Assembly: GCA_017962375.1 (NCBI GenBank)
Contig: JAGCVJ010000015.1
Coordinates: 248,001-312,000, forward strand
Origin: Bacteroidales bacterium
GTDB lineage: Bacteria > Bacteroidota > Bacteroidia > Bacteroidales > UBA932
Direction: 5' to 3'
Length of the DNA: 64,000 nt
Part shown: positions 14,839 through 23,919 of the stretch, in pieces
How the letters are laid out: each line of letters starts with the position of its first letter
How positions within the stretch are numbered: the stretch's first letter is position 1
Program-made: the position numbers and the translations under genes
The notes under the pieces: generated by a model
What the model saw: the letters and a program-made list of their open reading frames with translations, nothing else
Database searches by the model: none
Told to the model about the DNA's origin: nothing

Positions 14839-16866
14839 TCAATATACAGCCTCTACTGCAATTTTTTTGTCGGTAACTCCCTTGAGTTTATCCGCCAGGG
14901 CGTTTGCCTCTTTCTGGGAAGAGAATGGGCCTGCAATGAACTTAAAGCCGTCTTCCGTGGCAATTTTGGCAATGTCTTTTCCTCCCGACGAGAGGGCCTG
15001 CATAATAGGCTGCTCCAGGCTTGAGCCAGTGGTGTAGACTGCAACATTGTAGGCGGTGGCCTTGGCGTTTTTCTGGGTTGTCTTAGGCTGTGCTGTGCCA
15101 GCTTCTTTCTTCCTTGCTGTTACCAGAGGAATGGCTCTTCCGTTTTCAAAGGCGATAATAGAGGCAGAGGCGAAACCGGCTTTCTTGACTCTTGCAAGCT
15201 GCCTGTTGGCGTCGGCATATTTGTCAAAGGCACCTACGCTGTAAACGAATCTGCCGGCATCCTTTCTTTCAAATACAGGAGAAAGGCCCTTGAAGGAGGC
15301 TTCTGTCAGCTGCTTTGGAGAAGATGTGAGTTTTATCTGGTATTTGAGGCCCTGAGGAAATTCGTTCAGGTCAGCCATTACGCTTTTCTTGAGCACCCGG
15401 AAGGTCAGGTCGATCTTAGGCTTGGCCTTCTCCATTCTGATATCATTGTCGGCGACCACCCTGGATCTGGTGTCGAGCATTGTCGCGAAATCGGGAGGAA
15501 GGTTCTCATCTTCCTGGGTTTCGTCTTCCGCCTCGGCGGCCAGTTCGTCGGAGGTCTTGAAAAGGGTGTTTTCCGGAACGGAAACGCCCATGGCCAGGAA
15601 CATCTCCTCCGTCCTGCGGATCTCAGCCTCGGCTTCTCTCATCTGCGATGAAACGGAAAGCGCCTCAGCCTCGCTTGCCGAGAGGGTGGCGGCCAGGGCC
15701 TGAACGGAATCTTTGACGATTGCCAGCTCCAGGCTGTCCGTTGTTTCGCCGATCTTTGCCTCCATTTCCGAATACAGGCTGCGGCATTCTTCCATTTTGG
15801 AGGTGAGCTGCTGGTGGCGTTTTTTCATCTGGCGGTACTTGAGAACGGCCTTGGTGTAGTTTTCGGTTATCCTCCTGGTGTTAGGGTCCATTTCCGAAAT
15901 GCCGGTCTTGCGGTCAACTCCGGCCAGGGCCTTGTCCACGCTTGCCATGCCCATTGAATCTCTCTGCTTCTGGGTCAGGTTGGTGGTGTTTCTCAGTCGG
16001 GCGATGTTGTAAACTTCCTGCGGAGTGGCCGGATGCTTTATTGGGTCGCGGTCGTATTCTACTACATAGCAGACAATTTTTGTGGTGCTGTAAAGGCGGG
16101 AATTAGGATCGTCCAGAAGTCTCGTTGAGGAGAATGCGGCGTATTTTTCATCGGGGGTGATGTAAAAGAACAGGTCGTCTCCTGGAGAAGAATAAGGGAA
16201 GCCCATGTTCTGGGCAAGGCCCCAGTCTTTTTCTTCCTCGTCCCAGTAGCTGACATAAAGGTCATAGCCGCCGGCCCCGTAATGGCCGTTGGATGAAAAG
16301 TAGAGCCGCTTTCCGTCCTGGGAAACAAACGGGAAGATGTCGTTGCCGCTGCTGGTCACGTTCTTGCCGAGAATCTGCGGAGCGCCCCAGACGCCATCTT
16401 CCTGTTTCTTTGACACAAAGATGCTCCAGTTGCCGCTGTTGTCTCTGGCGCTGTAGTAGAGGGTATTTTTATTATCAGGGATGAAAAGAGTGTCGCTGAC
16501 GCCGGCCCCGTCTTCTCTGAGGGCAAAATGACCGAGGCTGCTGATGTTAGGGTAATAGAGGAAGAAGTCTTTTTTGTCCAAGGTCTTTCTTGCCACAACC
16601 ACGGGAGCTGAGACATAGTGCAGCATGGCCTCTCCGTTCTGGCAGGCTATAGCCTTCCTTTCCAGACGGTTCTTGTCATCACCGGTTGCGGTCTGGGCCA
16701 TCTGCGAGTAGACATTGGCTGCCCTCGAGAACTCATAGATGCGGTAGAGAGAATCGGCTCTCCGCTCGTTTCTGCGGGCACCATCTTCCTCCGTCTGCCC
16801 CGCCGCTTTATGCGCCGGCAGCAGGCAGGAACAGATTATAATTGTCAGCGATATAAACTTCTTCAT
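14839..16866 (-). CDS. PD40 beta-propeller and SPOR-domain envelope protein
   Basis: 675 residues from the ATG at 16866 (MKKFISLTIIICSCLLP, a signal peptide). A TPR-like helical segment comes first. PD40/WD40-like blades follow at about residues 90-270 (NTLYYSARDNSGNWSIFVS, FPFVSQDGKRLYFSSNG, DDLFFYITPDEKYAAFSS). A coiled coil is near 320-430, and two SPOR-like segments close the protein (RFVYSVGAFDKYADANRQLARVK and FIAGPFSSQKEANALADKLK). SPOR domains bind denuded peptidoglycan, and PD40 blades occur in TolB and PorE-like proteins. A cell-wall or envelope-spanning role is likely, but the exact function is unknown. It is divergent from secDF. Confidence 0.75.
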   Translation of the reverse strand: MKKFISLTIIICSCLLPAHKAAGQTEEDGARRNERRADSLYRIYEFSRAANVYSQMAQTATGDDKNRLERKAIACQNGEAMLHYVSAPVVVARKTLDKKDFFLYYPNISSLGHFALREDGAGVSDTLFIPDNKNTLYYSARDNSGNWSIFVSKKQEDGVWGAPQILGKNVTSSGNDIFPFVSQDGKRLYFSSNGHYGAGGYDLYVSYWDEEEKDWGLAQNMGFPYSSPGDDLFFYITPDEKYAAFSSTRLLDDPNSRLYSTTKIVCYVVEYDRDPIKHPATPQEVYNIARLRNTTNLTQKQRDSMGMASVDKALAGVDRKTGISEMDPNTRRITENYTKAVLKYRQMKKRHQQLTSKMEECRSLYSEMEAKIGETTDSLELAIVKDSVQALAATLSASEAEALSVSSQMREAEAEIRRTEEMFLAMGVSVPENTLFKTSDELAAEAEDETQEDENLPPDFATMLDTRSRVVADNDIRMEKAKPKIDLTFRVLKKSVMADLNEFPQGLKYQIKLTSSPKQLTEASFKGLSPVFERKDAGRFVYSVGAFDKYADANRQLARVKKAGFASASIIAFENGRAIPLVTARKKEAGTAQPKTTQKNAKATAYNVAVYTTGSSLEQPIMQALSSGGKDIAKIATEDGFKFIAGPFSSQKEANALADKLKGVTDKKIAVEAVY

Positions 16867-16909
16867 CTTGACAAAGGTATGAAATACTTTATTTTTTACG
16901 AAAAAATTG

Positions 16910-16917
16910 TACATTTG
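16910..16917 (+). promoter_or_regulatory. -7 element of the secDF promoter
   Basis: TACATTTG lies 30 bp upstream of the secDF start. The -33 part is only a T-rich stretch near 16888. Confidence 0.5.
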
Positions 16918-16946
16918 CAGCCTATTATCAAAAATGTATCAAAAAA

Positions 16947-19900
16947 ATGCAAAACAAAGGGCTCTTTAGAGTATTGGCAATCCTGATAGCACTTGCCTGC
17001 CTGTATCAGATATCGTTTACCTGGGCAACAAGGAATCAGGAGAAGAAAGCAGCCGTATATGCAGAAAAAGCTGCTGAGGCAGAGAAAATCAAGCCAGAGT
17101 TCGCCAAGGTTTCGAACCTTGACCAGGCGTACTATCTGGACTCTGTCATTAAAGTTAAAAACAGATATTACCTGGATTCAGTGGCCGACAAGAAGGTTTT
17201 CTTGGGCAATACATACAAGCAGGTAAAAGAAAAGGAAATAAAGCTCGGCCTTGACCTTAAGGGCGGAATGAACGTGATGATGCAGGTGCAGGTAAAGGAC
17301 CTTATCAAAGCCCTTTCCAACAATAACCAGTCTGAAGAGTTCGTAAAGGCCATGGAGCTTGCTTCGCAGAGGGAAATTACAAGCCGTCAGGACTTTATCA
17401 CCCTCTTTGAGCAGGCTTGGAACGAGGTTGCTCCGGGCAAGCCGCTGGCATCTGTGTTCTCCACCTACGAGATGAAGGACAAGATCAAGAGCGGAAGCTC
17501 CAATTCAGAGGTAATCTCAGTAATCAAGTCCGAGGCAGAGAGCGCAATTGACAACTCGTTCAACGTTCTGCGCAGCCGTATCGACCGTTTCGGCGTTACA
17601 GCTCCGAATATCCAGAAGATTGGTTCTGCAGGAAGAATCCTGGTAGAGCTTCCTGGCGTAAAGGAGCCTGAGCGTGTAAGAAAGCTTCTCCAGGGAACAG
17701 CCTCTCTGGAATTCTGGCCAACTTACGAGTACAACGAGATCAGCGGCGCCATTGCAAAGGCAGACGCTCTTCTTAGAAACCTGAACAGCAGCGAGCCTGT
17801 CCAGGAAAAGGCAGACTCTACAGTTGCCGCTTCCGACAGCACCTCCCTGGCACAGGCCGTAAAGGAGCAGATAGGTTCAGTAGATTCTCTTTCTACAGAC
17901 CAGATCGCTCTCCTGAAAGAGCATCCGCTTCTGGCCATCATTTCTCCTAACCCTTACGGAAAGGGAGCTCTCATCGGCCATGCTCACTACAAGGATACTG
18001 CAATGATCAACAAGTATCTGAGCATGCCTGAGGTTAAGGCTGTCCTTCCTGGCGACCTTATCCCGATGTGGGGCGTTAAGCCTACAGACGAGTCCGGCAC
18101 TATGTTCGAGCTCGTTGCCATCAAGTCTACAAGAGACGGCAAGGCTCCTCTGGACGGAAGCTGCATCAACGATGCCAGCATCTCCTACAGAGAGCAGGGC
18201 GGAAACCCAACCGTAAGCATGGCAATGAACCCGGATGGCGCAAAGACTTGGGCAAGGCTTACTTCCGACAACGTGAACCGCAGCATTGCTGTGGTTCTGG
18301 ACGGAATGGTTTACTCTTATCCTAACGTTAACGAGCCTATTACCGGAGGCCGCAGCGAGATTTCCGGCCACTTCACTTTTGAAGAGGCTACTGACCTTGC
18401 AAACGTCCTCAAGTCCGGTAAGCTTCCGGCTCCTGCAACAATTCTCCAGGAGCAGGTTGTGGGACCTTCTCTGGGACAGGAGTCAATCAACGCAGGTCTG
18501 ATATCATTCCTGATAGCCTTTGTACTGGTTCTGCTTTACATGCTGTTCTTCTACAGAGGCGCCGGCGTTGCAGCCTGCATAGCATTGATCTGCAACGTGA
18601 TATTCCTGCTTGGAGCACTGATATCCATTGGAGCCGTACTTACATTGCCTGGTATCGCCGGTTTGGTTTTGACGCTGGGTATGGCGGTAGACTCCAACGT
18701 AATTATCTATGAAAGAATCAAAGAGGAACTCCGCAGCGGCAAGCAGCTCCGTCTTGCTATCAAAGACGGTTACAGCAACGCTTACTCTGCAATCTTGGAC
18801 GGTAACATCACCACCCTGATTGTAGGTATCGTACTTGCCATCTTCGGAACAGGTCCTATCCAGGGATTTGCAACCACTCTGATTCTGGGTATCATCACCT
18901 CCCTGATCACCTCTATCTTCATCACCAGGCTGTACTTCGAGGGCCGTCTTGCAAGAAACAAGAACATTACCTTCGAGGGAAAGGCTACACGCAATTTCTT
19001 GCAGAACACGAAGATAGACTTCATCGGAATGAGGAAGACCATGTATGCCGTTGCGGCCGTTGTGGTTATAACCTGCCTGGCTTTCATCTTCACCAAGGGA
19101 TTCTCCTACGGTGTTGACTTTACCGGAGGCCGCACCTACGTTCTCCGCTTCGACAAGATGGTGACTGCAGACGAAGTCCGCAAAGCCGCCACCGCTGAAT
19201 TCGGCGGAGAGAGCGTTGAGGTTAAGCAGTTCGGTTCAGGCAGCCAGATGAAGGTTACCACCAAGTACAAGATCAACGACAATTCACAAGAAGTTGACCA
19301 GGAGGTTGAGAGCAAGCTCTACAATGCCTTGAAGGGTTTCTTCCAGACCCCTCTGACACAGGAGCAGTTCACAACCACTGTTGACAACCCTAACGGAATT
19401 GTAAGTTCCGACAAGGTTGGACCTACTATCGCGAACGACATGAAGAGAAAGGGTGTATATGCGGTTATCATAGCCCTTATTGCCATCTTCCTCTACATTG
19501 CCGCACGATTCTCCAACTGGTCTTGGGGCGCCGGCGGTGTTGCCGCTCTGGCTCACGACTCCATTATCGTGATCGGCTTCTATTCCATCTTTACCGGAAT
19601 ACTTCCGTTTACTCTGGATGTGGACCAGACGTTTATCGCTGCCGTGCTGACCATCATCGGTTACTCAATCAACGATACCGTGGTAATCTTCGACCGTATC
19701 CGCGAGTACAAGAGGATCTATCCTAAGAGAACTCTCAAGGACAACATCAACGGAGCTGTCAACAGCACCCTTGCCAGAACATTCAACACATCCGGCACCA
19801 CGCTGGTTGTATTGCTGGCAATTGCAATCTTCGGCGGAGACACCATCCGCGGATTTGCCGTTGCACTTGCTCTGGGTGTTATCGTGGGTACGTTCTCCTC

Positions 19901-19970
19901 AGTGTTCATCGCTACTCCTATAATGTATGACATCAACAAGAAAAAAGTTGAGAAGCCAGTAAAGAAGTAG
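16947..19970 (+). CDS. secDF: Fused protein-export membrane protein SecDF
   Basis: 1007 residues, the size expected for a SecD-SecF fusion. The SecD half has an N-terminal helix, the motif LGLDLKGGMNVMMQV, a large periplasmic P1 region (about 190-480), and a six-helix RND-type core starting at GPSLGQESINAGLISFLIAF, with LGMAVDSNVIIYERIKEE. The SecF half begins near residue 680 (KIDFIGMRKTMY), has FSYGVDFTGGRTYVLRF, and the core IIGYSINDTVVIFDRIREY. It uses the proton gradient to help pull secreted proteins across the inner membrane. It is monocistronic, with a terminator after it. Confidence 0.97.
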   Translation: MQNKGLFRVLAILIALACLYQISFTWATRNQEKKAAVYAEKAAEAEKIKPEFAKVSNLDQAYYLDSVIKVKNRYYLDSVADKKVFLGNTYKQVKEKEIKLGLDLKGGMNVMMQVQVKDLIKALSNNNQSEEFVKAMELASQREITSRQDFITLFEQAWNEVAPGKPLASVFSTYEMKDKIKSGSSNSEVISVIKSEAESAIDNSFNVLRSRIDRFGVTAPNIQKIGSAGRILVELPGVKEPERVRKLLQGTASLEFWPTYEYNEISGAIAKADALLRNLNSSEPVQEKADSTVAASDSTSLAQAVKEQIGSVDSLSTDQIALLKEHPLLAIISPNPYGKGALIGHAHYKDTAMINKYLSMPEVKAVLPGDLIPMWGVKPTDESGTMFELVAIKSTRDGKAPLDGSCINDASISYREQGGNPTVSMAMNPDGAKTWARLTSDNVNRSIAVVLDGMVYSYPNVNEPITGGRSEISGHFTFEEATDLANVLKSGKLPAPATILQEQVVGPSLGQESINAGLISFLIAFVLVLLYMLFFYRGAGVAACIALICNVIFLLGALISIGAVLTLPGIAGLVLTLGMAVDSNVIIYERIKEELRSGKQLRLAIKDGYSNAYSAILDGNITTLIVGIVLAIFGTGPIQGFATTLILGIITSLITSIFITRLYFEGRLARNKNITFEGKATRNFLQNTKIDFIGMRKTMYAVAAVVVITCLAFIFTKGFSYGVDFTGGRTYVLRFDKMVTADEVRKAATAEFGGESVEVKQFGSGSQMKVTTKYKINDNSQEVDQEVESKLYNALKGFFQTPLTQEQFTTTVDNPNGIVSSDKVGPTIANDMKRKGVYAVIIALIAIFLYIAARFSNWSWGAGGVAALAHDSIIVIGFYSIFTGILPFTLDVDQTFIAAVLTIIGYSINDTVVIFDRIREYKRIYPKRTLKDNINGAVNSTLARTFNTSGTTLVVLLAIAIFGGDTIRGFAVALALGVIVGTFSSVFIATPIMYDINKKKVEKPVKK

Positions 19971-19993
19971 CAAAAGCGCTGCAGGACAGACTA

Positions 19994-20030
19994 AAGCCGG
20001 GGAGTTGAAAACTTCTCGGCTTTTTCTTTT
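19994..20030 (+). terminator. Intrinsic terminator after secDF
   Basis: Twelve-base-pair stem AAGCCGGGGAGT / ACTTCTCGGCTT with two G-U pairs and a short loop, followed by a T-rich run. Confidence 0.88.
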
Positions 20031-20051
20031 CAAATAGGGTGGCTTTTTTGT

Positions 20052-20059
20052 TAAATTTG
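20052..20059 (+). promoter_or_regulatory. -7 element of the rnr-gpmI promoter
   Basis: TAAATTTG, with a T-rich run about 20 bp upstream. Its position argues for the ATG at 20082 over the in-frame ATG at 20064, which would lie at the transcription start. Confidence 0.5.
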
Positions 20060-20081
20060 TCATTTGGCAAGATTATTTGAT

Positions 20082-22295
20082 ATGAGCAAAAGAATAAGTA
20101 GAAAAGGCAAGTCTTCATCCCAAAGAAGATCAGCTTTTTACGGAATGAAAAAGTCCAACCGGCGCCGCGGGATGACCATGGGCCGAGACGCGGAAAAGAG
20201 AATGCGTTCTTTCCCGGGCGGGGCCAGGCCGCTGGAAGAGGTTGAGGGAGTTCTTGAAATAGCGTCGGGAGGATATGGATTCGTGAGGGTGGCGCCTAAG
20301 GAGGGAGAAATGCCGCCGTCAACCAAGAAAGACCAGAGAGAAGACGTGTTCATCCCTGAGGAAAAGCTGAAGGGGGCTCTCAACAACGATATCGTGAGGG
20401 TTGCCGTCCTGAAGAAAAACCTTGAGAAAGGCAAGGAGGGAATGGTTCTAAGGGTTGTTGAACGCTCCGCCCGCCCGTATGTGGGATTGATGCAGATTAC
20501 GGGAAAGCACGCCTGGGTGATCATCGAGAGCAAAAGCATGCATTATGACGTGGAGGTTCCTATAGAAAGCGTGAAGAAGGAATGGCAGGGAATGAAAGTG
20601 GCTGTTCTGGTAAAAGATTTCCCTAAGGGCTTCCAGACTCCGGTCGGAGAGATTGTGGACGTGCTCGGCAAGCCGGGGGAGAACGACACTGAAATGCACG
20701 CCATACTTTCCGAATACGGCCTTCCGTACAAATTCCCCGCTAACGTTGAGGCCGAGGCTGAGAAGATTCCAAAGAAGATCACGGCAAAAGACCTGGAGGG
20801 AAGGCGCGACCTTCGCAAGGAATGCATATTCACCATAGACCCGGCAGACGCCAAGGACTTTGACGATGCCGTTTCATACAAGGTACTGGACAACGGCCAT
20901 TTGGAAATAGGAGTTCATATAGCGGACGTGTCATATTACGTGAGGCCGAACACTCTTCTGGACAAGGAGGCTTACTCTAGGGCCACATCCGTCTATCTTG
21001 TGGACAGGACCATCCCAATGCTTCCCGAGGCTCTTTCCAACAACCTGTGTTCGCTCAGGCCGGGAGAAGACAAGTTGTGTTTCTCCGCGATTTTCGAGAT
21101 GGATGCCTCCGGAAAGGTTTACAGCCAGTGGTTCGGCAGGAGCGTCATCTGCTCGGCATTCCGGTTCGCATACGAGGAGGCTCAGCAGATCATAGACAAA
21201 GATGGCGACATGACGGACTACAAGCCCGTTATGCCGGAAGGGAAGATTCCTTCGCAGGAGGTTATATCTTCCGTTTTGGAACTTCATAAGCTGGCAACCG
21301 TTCTCCGCAAGAAACGTTTCCAGGAGGGCTCCATAAGCTTCGAGAGGCCGGAGATGAAGGTGATGGTGGACGAAAAAGGCAAGCCGATAGACGTGGTCCA
21401 GAAAGTGACCAAGTCCGCCAACTGGCTCATAGAGGAATATATGCTTCTGGCCAACAAGGCCGTTGCCACATACGTTTCCACATCTATCCGCAAGCAGGCT
21501 CCTACGTTTGTTTACCGTATTCACGATGAGCCGAACCTGGAAAAAGCTGCCGAGCTGAAGACTTTTGCCAAGTATTTCGGCTACAAGATAGAGGCCGACA
21601 CGCCAAGGCAGCTGGCCAAGAGCCTGAACAAGCTTGTGGAGCAGATTCACGGCAAGCCGGAATGCGACACCATAGAGCTTATGGCCCTCAGATGCATGGC
21701 CAGGGCCCAGTACTCTACAGACAACATCGGCCATTACGGTTTGGGATTCAGGTATTACACCCACTTCACATCTCCTATCAGAAGATATCCGGACATGATG
21801 GTTCACAGGCTTCTGTCCAGATACCTCGCCGGTGAAAAGAGCGCCGACAAGCAGTCTTTTGAAGAATACTGCCAGCACTCGTCGCAGAGAGAGCAGATTG
21901 CCACCGAGGCCGAGCGTTCCAGCATCCGCTACAAGATGGCAGAATACATGAAGGAAAGAGTGGGACAGGAGTTCGACGGCACCATAATCAGTGTCACCGA
22001 ATGGGGCATGTACGTGCAGATGGAGCCGACCAGGATTGAGGGAATGGTGCCTCTGAGAGACCTCTCGGACGACTTCTACGAATTTGACGAGAAGACTTTC
22101 AGCGTTTACGGGAAATCTACCGGAAGACATTTCACCCTCGGCGACAAAGTCAAGGTGAAAGTGGTCAGAGCCTCTTTGGAGCAGAAGACAATAGACCTCC
22201 AGCTGATAATTCCGGAGGGGGAAGAAAATGAAAACTCCGGCATTTTCGCTGAGGAAGATCCGAAGAAAAAGAAGAAAACATCAAAGAAGAAGTAA
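20082..22295 (+). CDS. rnr: Ribonuclease R
   Basis: 737 residues from the ATG at 20082. A basic N-terminal tail (KRISRKGKSSSQRR) leads into cold-shock/OB domains (EGVLEIASGGYGFVRV). The RNB catalytic domain shows FTIDPADAKDFDDAVSY, whose aspartates bind the two metal ions, and IGHYGLGFRYYTHFTSPIRRYPD. An S1 domain (VGQEFDGTIISVTEWGMYVQME) and a lysine-rich tail close it. It degrades structured RNA 3' to 5'. gpmI follows after 6 bp and is co-transcribed. Confidence 0.96.
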   Translation: MSKRISRKGKSSSQRRSAFYGMKKSNRRRGMTMGRDAEKRMRSFPGGARPLEEVEGVLEIASGGYGFVRVAPKEGEMPPSTKKDQREDVFIPEEKLKGALNNDIVRVAVLKKNLEKGKEGMVLRVVERSARPYVGLMQITGKHAWVIIESKSMHYDVEVPIESVKKEWQGMKVAVLVKDFPKGFQTPVGEIVDVLGKPGENDTEMHAILSEYGLPYKFPANVEAEAEKIPKKITAKDLEGRRDLRKECIFTIDPADAKDFDDAVSYKVLDNGHLEIGVHIADVSYYVRPNTLLDKEAYSRATSVYLVDRTIPMLPEALSNNLCSLRPGEDKLCFSAIFEMDASGKVYSQWFGRSVICSAFRFAYEEAQQIIDKDGDMTDYKPVMPEGKIPSQEVISSVLELHKLATVLRKKRFQEGSISFERPEMKVMVDEKGKPIDVVQKVTKSANWLIEEYMLLANKAVATYVSTSIRKQAPTFVYRIHDEPNLEKAAELKTFAKYFGYKIEADTPRQLAKSLNKLVEQIHGKPECDTIELMALRCMARAQYSTDNIGHYGLGFRYYTHFTSPIRRYPDMMVHRLLSRYLAGEKSADKQSFEEYCQHSSQREQIATEAERSSIRYKMAEYMKERVGQEFDGTIISVTEWGMYVQMEPTRIEGMVPLRDLSDDFYEFDEKTFSVYGKSTGRHFTLGDKVKVKVVRASLEQKTIDLQLIIPEGEENENSGIFAEEDPKKKKKTSKKK

Positions 22296-22301
22296 CAGAA
22301 A

Positions 22302-23819
22302 ATGGGAAAGAAAGTTTTGCTGATGATCCTCGATGGATGGGGATTGGGAAGAGAAGACAAGTCAAATGCAATATACACTCAGGGCCAGCCTAACATAGAC
22401 GCCCTGAGGGCAAAATATCCGCACTCTCAGCTGATGGCCTGCGGAGAAGACGTGGGTCTTCCGGACGGCCAGATGGGAAACTCCGAAGTGGGGCATTTGA
22501 ACATCGGAGCCGGCAGGGTTGTATATCAGGATCTGGTAAAGATCAACAAGGTGTGCCGCGAACACAAGATGCTGGAAAACAAAGAGATCAAGGCGGTGAT
22601 GGACTATGCTAAAGAGGGTCACGCCCTGCATTTTCTGGGCCTGGTTTCAAGGGGCGGGGTGCACAGTTCCCTGGAGCATCTGTTCGGCTTTCTTGACACC
22701 GCCAAGGAGTGCGGACTTGAGAAGGTTTATGTCCACTGCTTTATGGACGGAAGAGACACCGACCCTCGTAGCGGAAAAGGTTTTGTCGCCGAGCTGGAAG
22801 AGCACATGAAACAAAGCTGCGGCAAGGTGGCTTCCGTGTGCGGAAGATTCTATGCGATGGACCGCGACAAGAGATGGAACAGGATCAAGGAAGCCTACGA
22901 CCTTCTGACCGAAGGCAAGGGAGCGGCCTTCACTTCCGCGCAGGAAGGTATCCAGGCATCTTATGACGCGGAAGTTACGGACGAGTTCATTAAGCCGATA
23001 TGCATTGTTGAAAACGGCAAGCCCGTGGCCACGATCAAGGAAAACGACGCGGTTATTTTCTTCAATTTCCGCAACGACAGGGCTCGTGAAATGACCTCCG
23101 TCTTAACTCAGAAAGACATGCCGGAAGAAGGAATGCACACAATTCCTCTTTACTATTGCTGCCTTACCCCTTATGATGACCAGTTCAAAGGCCTTCACAT
23201 TCTCTTTGACAAGGAAAACGTTCAGAAGACTCTGGGAGAGGTTGTGGCTGCGGCCGGGAAAAACCAGCTCCGCATCGCCGAGACTGAAAAATACGCCCAC
23301 GTGACCTTCTTTTTCAACGGCGGAAGAGAAGAGCCATTCGAGAATGAAGACAGGATTCTGGTGGCTTCGCCAAAGGTTGCAACATACGACCTGCAGCCGG
23401 AAATGAGCGCTCCGGAAGTGGCCGGGAAGCTGATTGAGGCAATCAGAACCGGCAAGGAAGACATGATCATCCTCAACTTCGCAAACGGAGACATGGTGGG
23501 CCATACCGGAGTGTATCCAGCTATCTGCAAGGCTGTCGAGACTATAGACAAACTGGTTGGAAAGGTTGTGAAAGAAGCCCGGAAGATGGGATATACCGTG
23601 CTGATCACAGCAGACCACGGCAATGCGGACTATGCCGTCAACGAAGACGGAACGCCTAACACTGCGCACTCCCTGAATCCCGTTCAGTTTGTTGTTGTGG
23701 ATCCGGATGTTAAGAGCGTTGAAAACGGAAGGCTCTGCGATATTGCCCCAACGATCCTGCACCTTATGGAAATTCCGCAGCCTGCTGAAATGACAGGGAA
23801 AGTACTTGTAAAAGAATAA
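22302..23819 (+). CDS. gpmI: 2,3-bisphosphoglycerate-independent phosphoglycerate mutase
   Basis: 505 residues, standard for Gpm[10 protein letters not shown] carries a metal-binding Asp, S61 in [10 protein letters not shown] is the phospho-serine, [14 protein letters not shown] and [10 protein letters not shown] with NTAHSLNPV complete the alkaline-phosphatase-type metal site. It interconverts 3- and 2-phosphoglycerate using manganese. The downstream dnaE start originally followed 30 bp later. That position is now occupied by a dnaE 5' fragment joined to foreign DNA. Confidence 0.97.
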   Translation: MGKKVLLMILDGWGLGREDKSNAIYTQGQPNIDALRAKYPHSQLMACGEDVGLPDGQMGNSEVGHLNIGAGRVVYQDLVKINKVCREHKMLENKEIKAVMDYAKEGHALHFLGLVSRGGVHSSLEHLFGFLDTAKECGLEKVYVHCFMDGRDTDPRSGKGFVAELEEHMKQSCGKVASVCGRFYAMDRDKRWNRIKEAYDLLTEGKGAAFTSAQEGIQASYDAEVTDEFIKPICIVENGKPVATIKENDAVIFFNFRNDRAREMTSVLTQKDMPEEGMHTIPLYYCCLTPYDDQFKGLHILFDKENVQKTLGEVVAAAGKNQLRIAETEKYAHVTFFFNGGREEPFENEDRILVASPKVATYDLQPEMSAPEVAGKLIEAIRTGKEDMIILNFANGDMVGHTGVYPAICKAVETIDKLVGKVVKEARKMGYTVLITADHGNADYAVNEDGTPNTAHSLNPVQFVVVDPDVKSVENGRLCDIAPTILHLMEIPQPAEMTGKVLVKE

Positions 23820-23849
23820 GTTGAAACATAGAAAAACGATCTCGATATA

Positions 23850-23919
23850 ATGAGCACCCCTTTTGTTCACCTTCACCTGCACAGCCATTATTCCATTCTG
23901 GACGGAATGGGAAAGATAG
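23850..23919 (+). repeat. Orphan copy of the first 70 bp of dnaE (copy A)
   Basis: These 70 bases match the start of the intact dnaE (26403-26472) at 66 positions. All four differences are third-codon changes that keep the protein the same (GTT/GTA, CTT/CTG, CAC/CAT, CAT/CAC). Identity stops abruptly after ATGGGAAAGATAG. Copy A sits 30 bp after gpmI, where dnaE would be expected, so it is probably the native start. No similarity is obvious upstream of the two ATGs. Confidence 0.93.

Noticed and set aside
20931..22130. Long minus-strand open frame opposite rnr, and a similar one at 35119-36399 opposite ugd
   Set aside because: Both mirror strongly conserved genes and show no recognisable motif or start signal.
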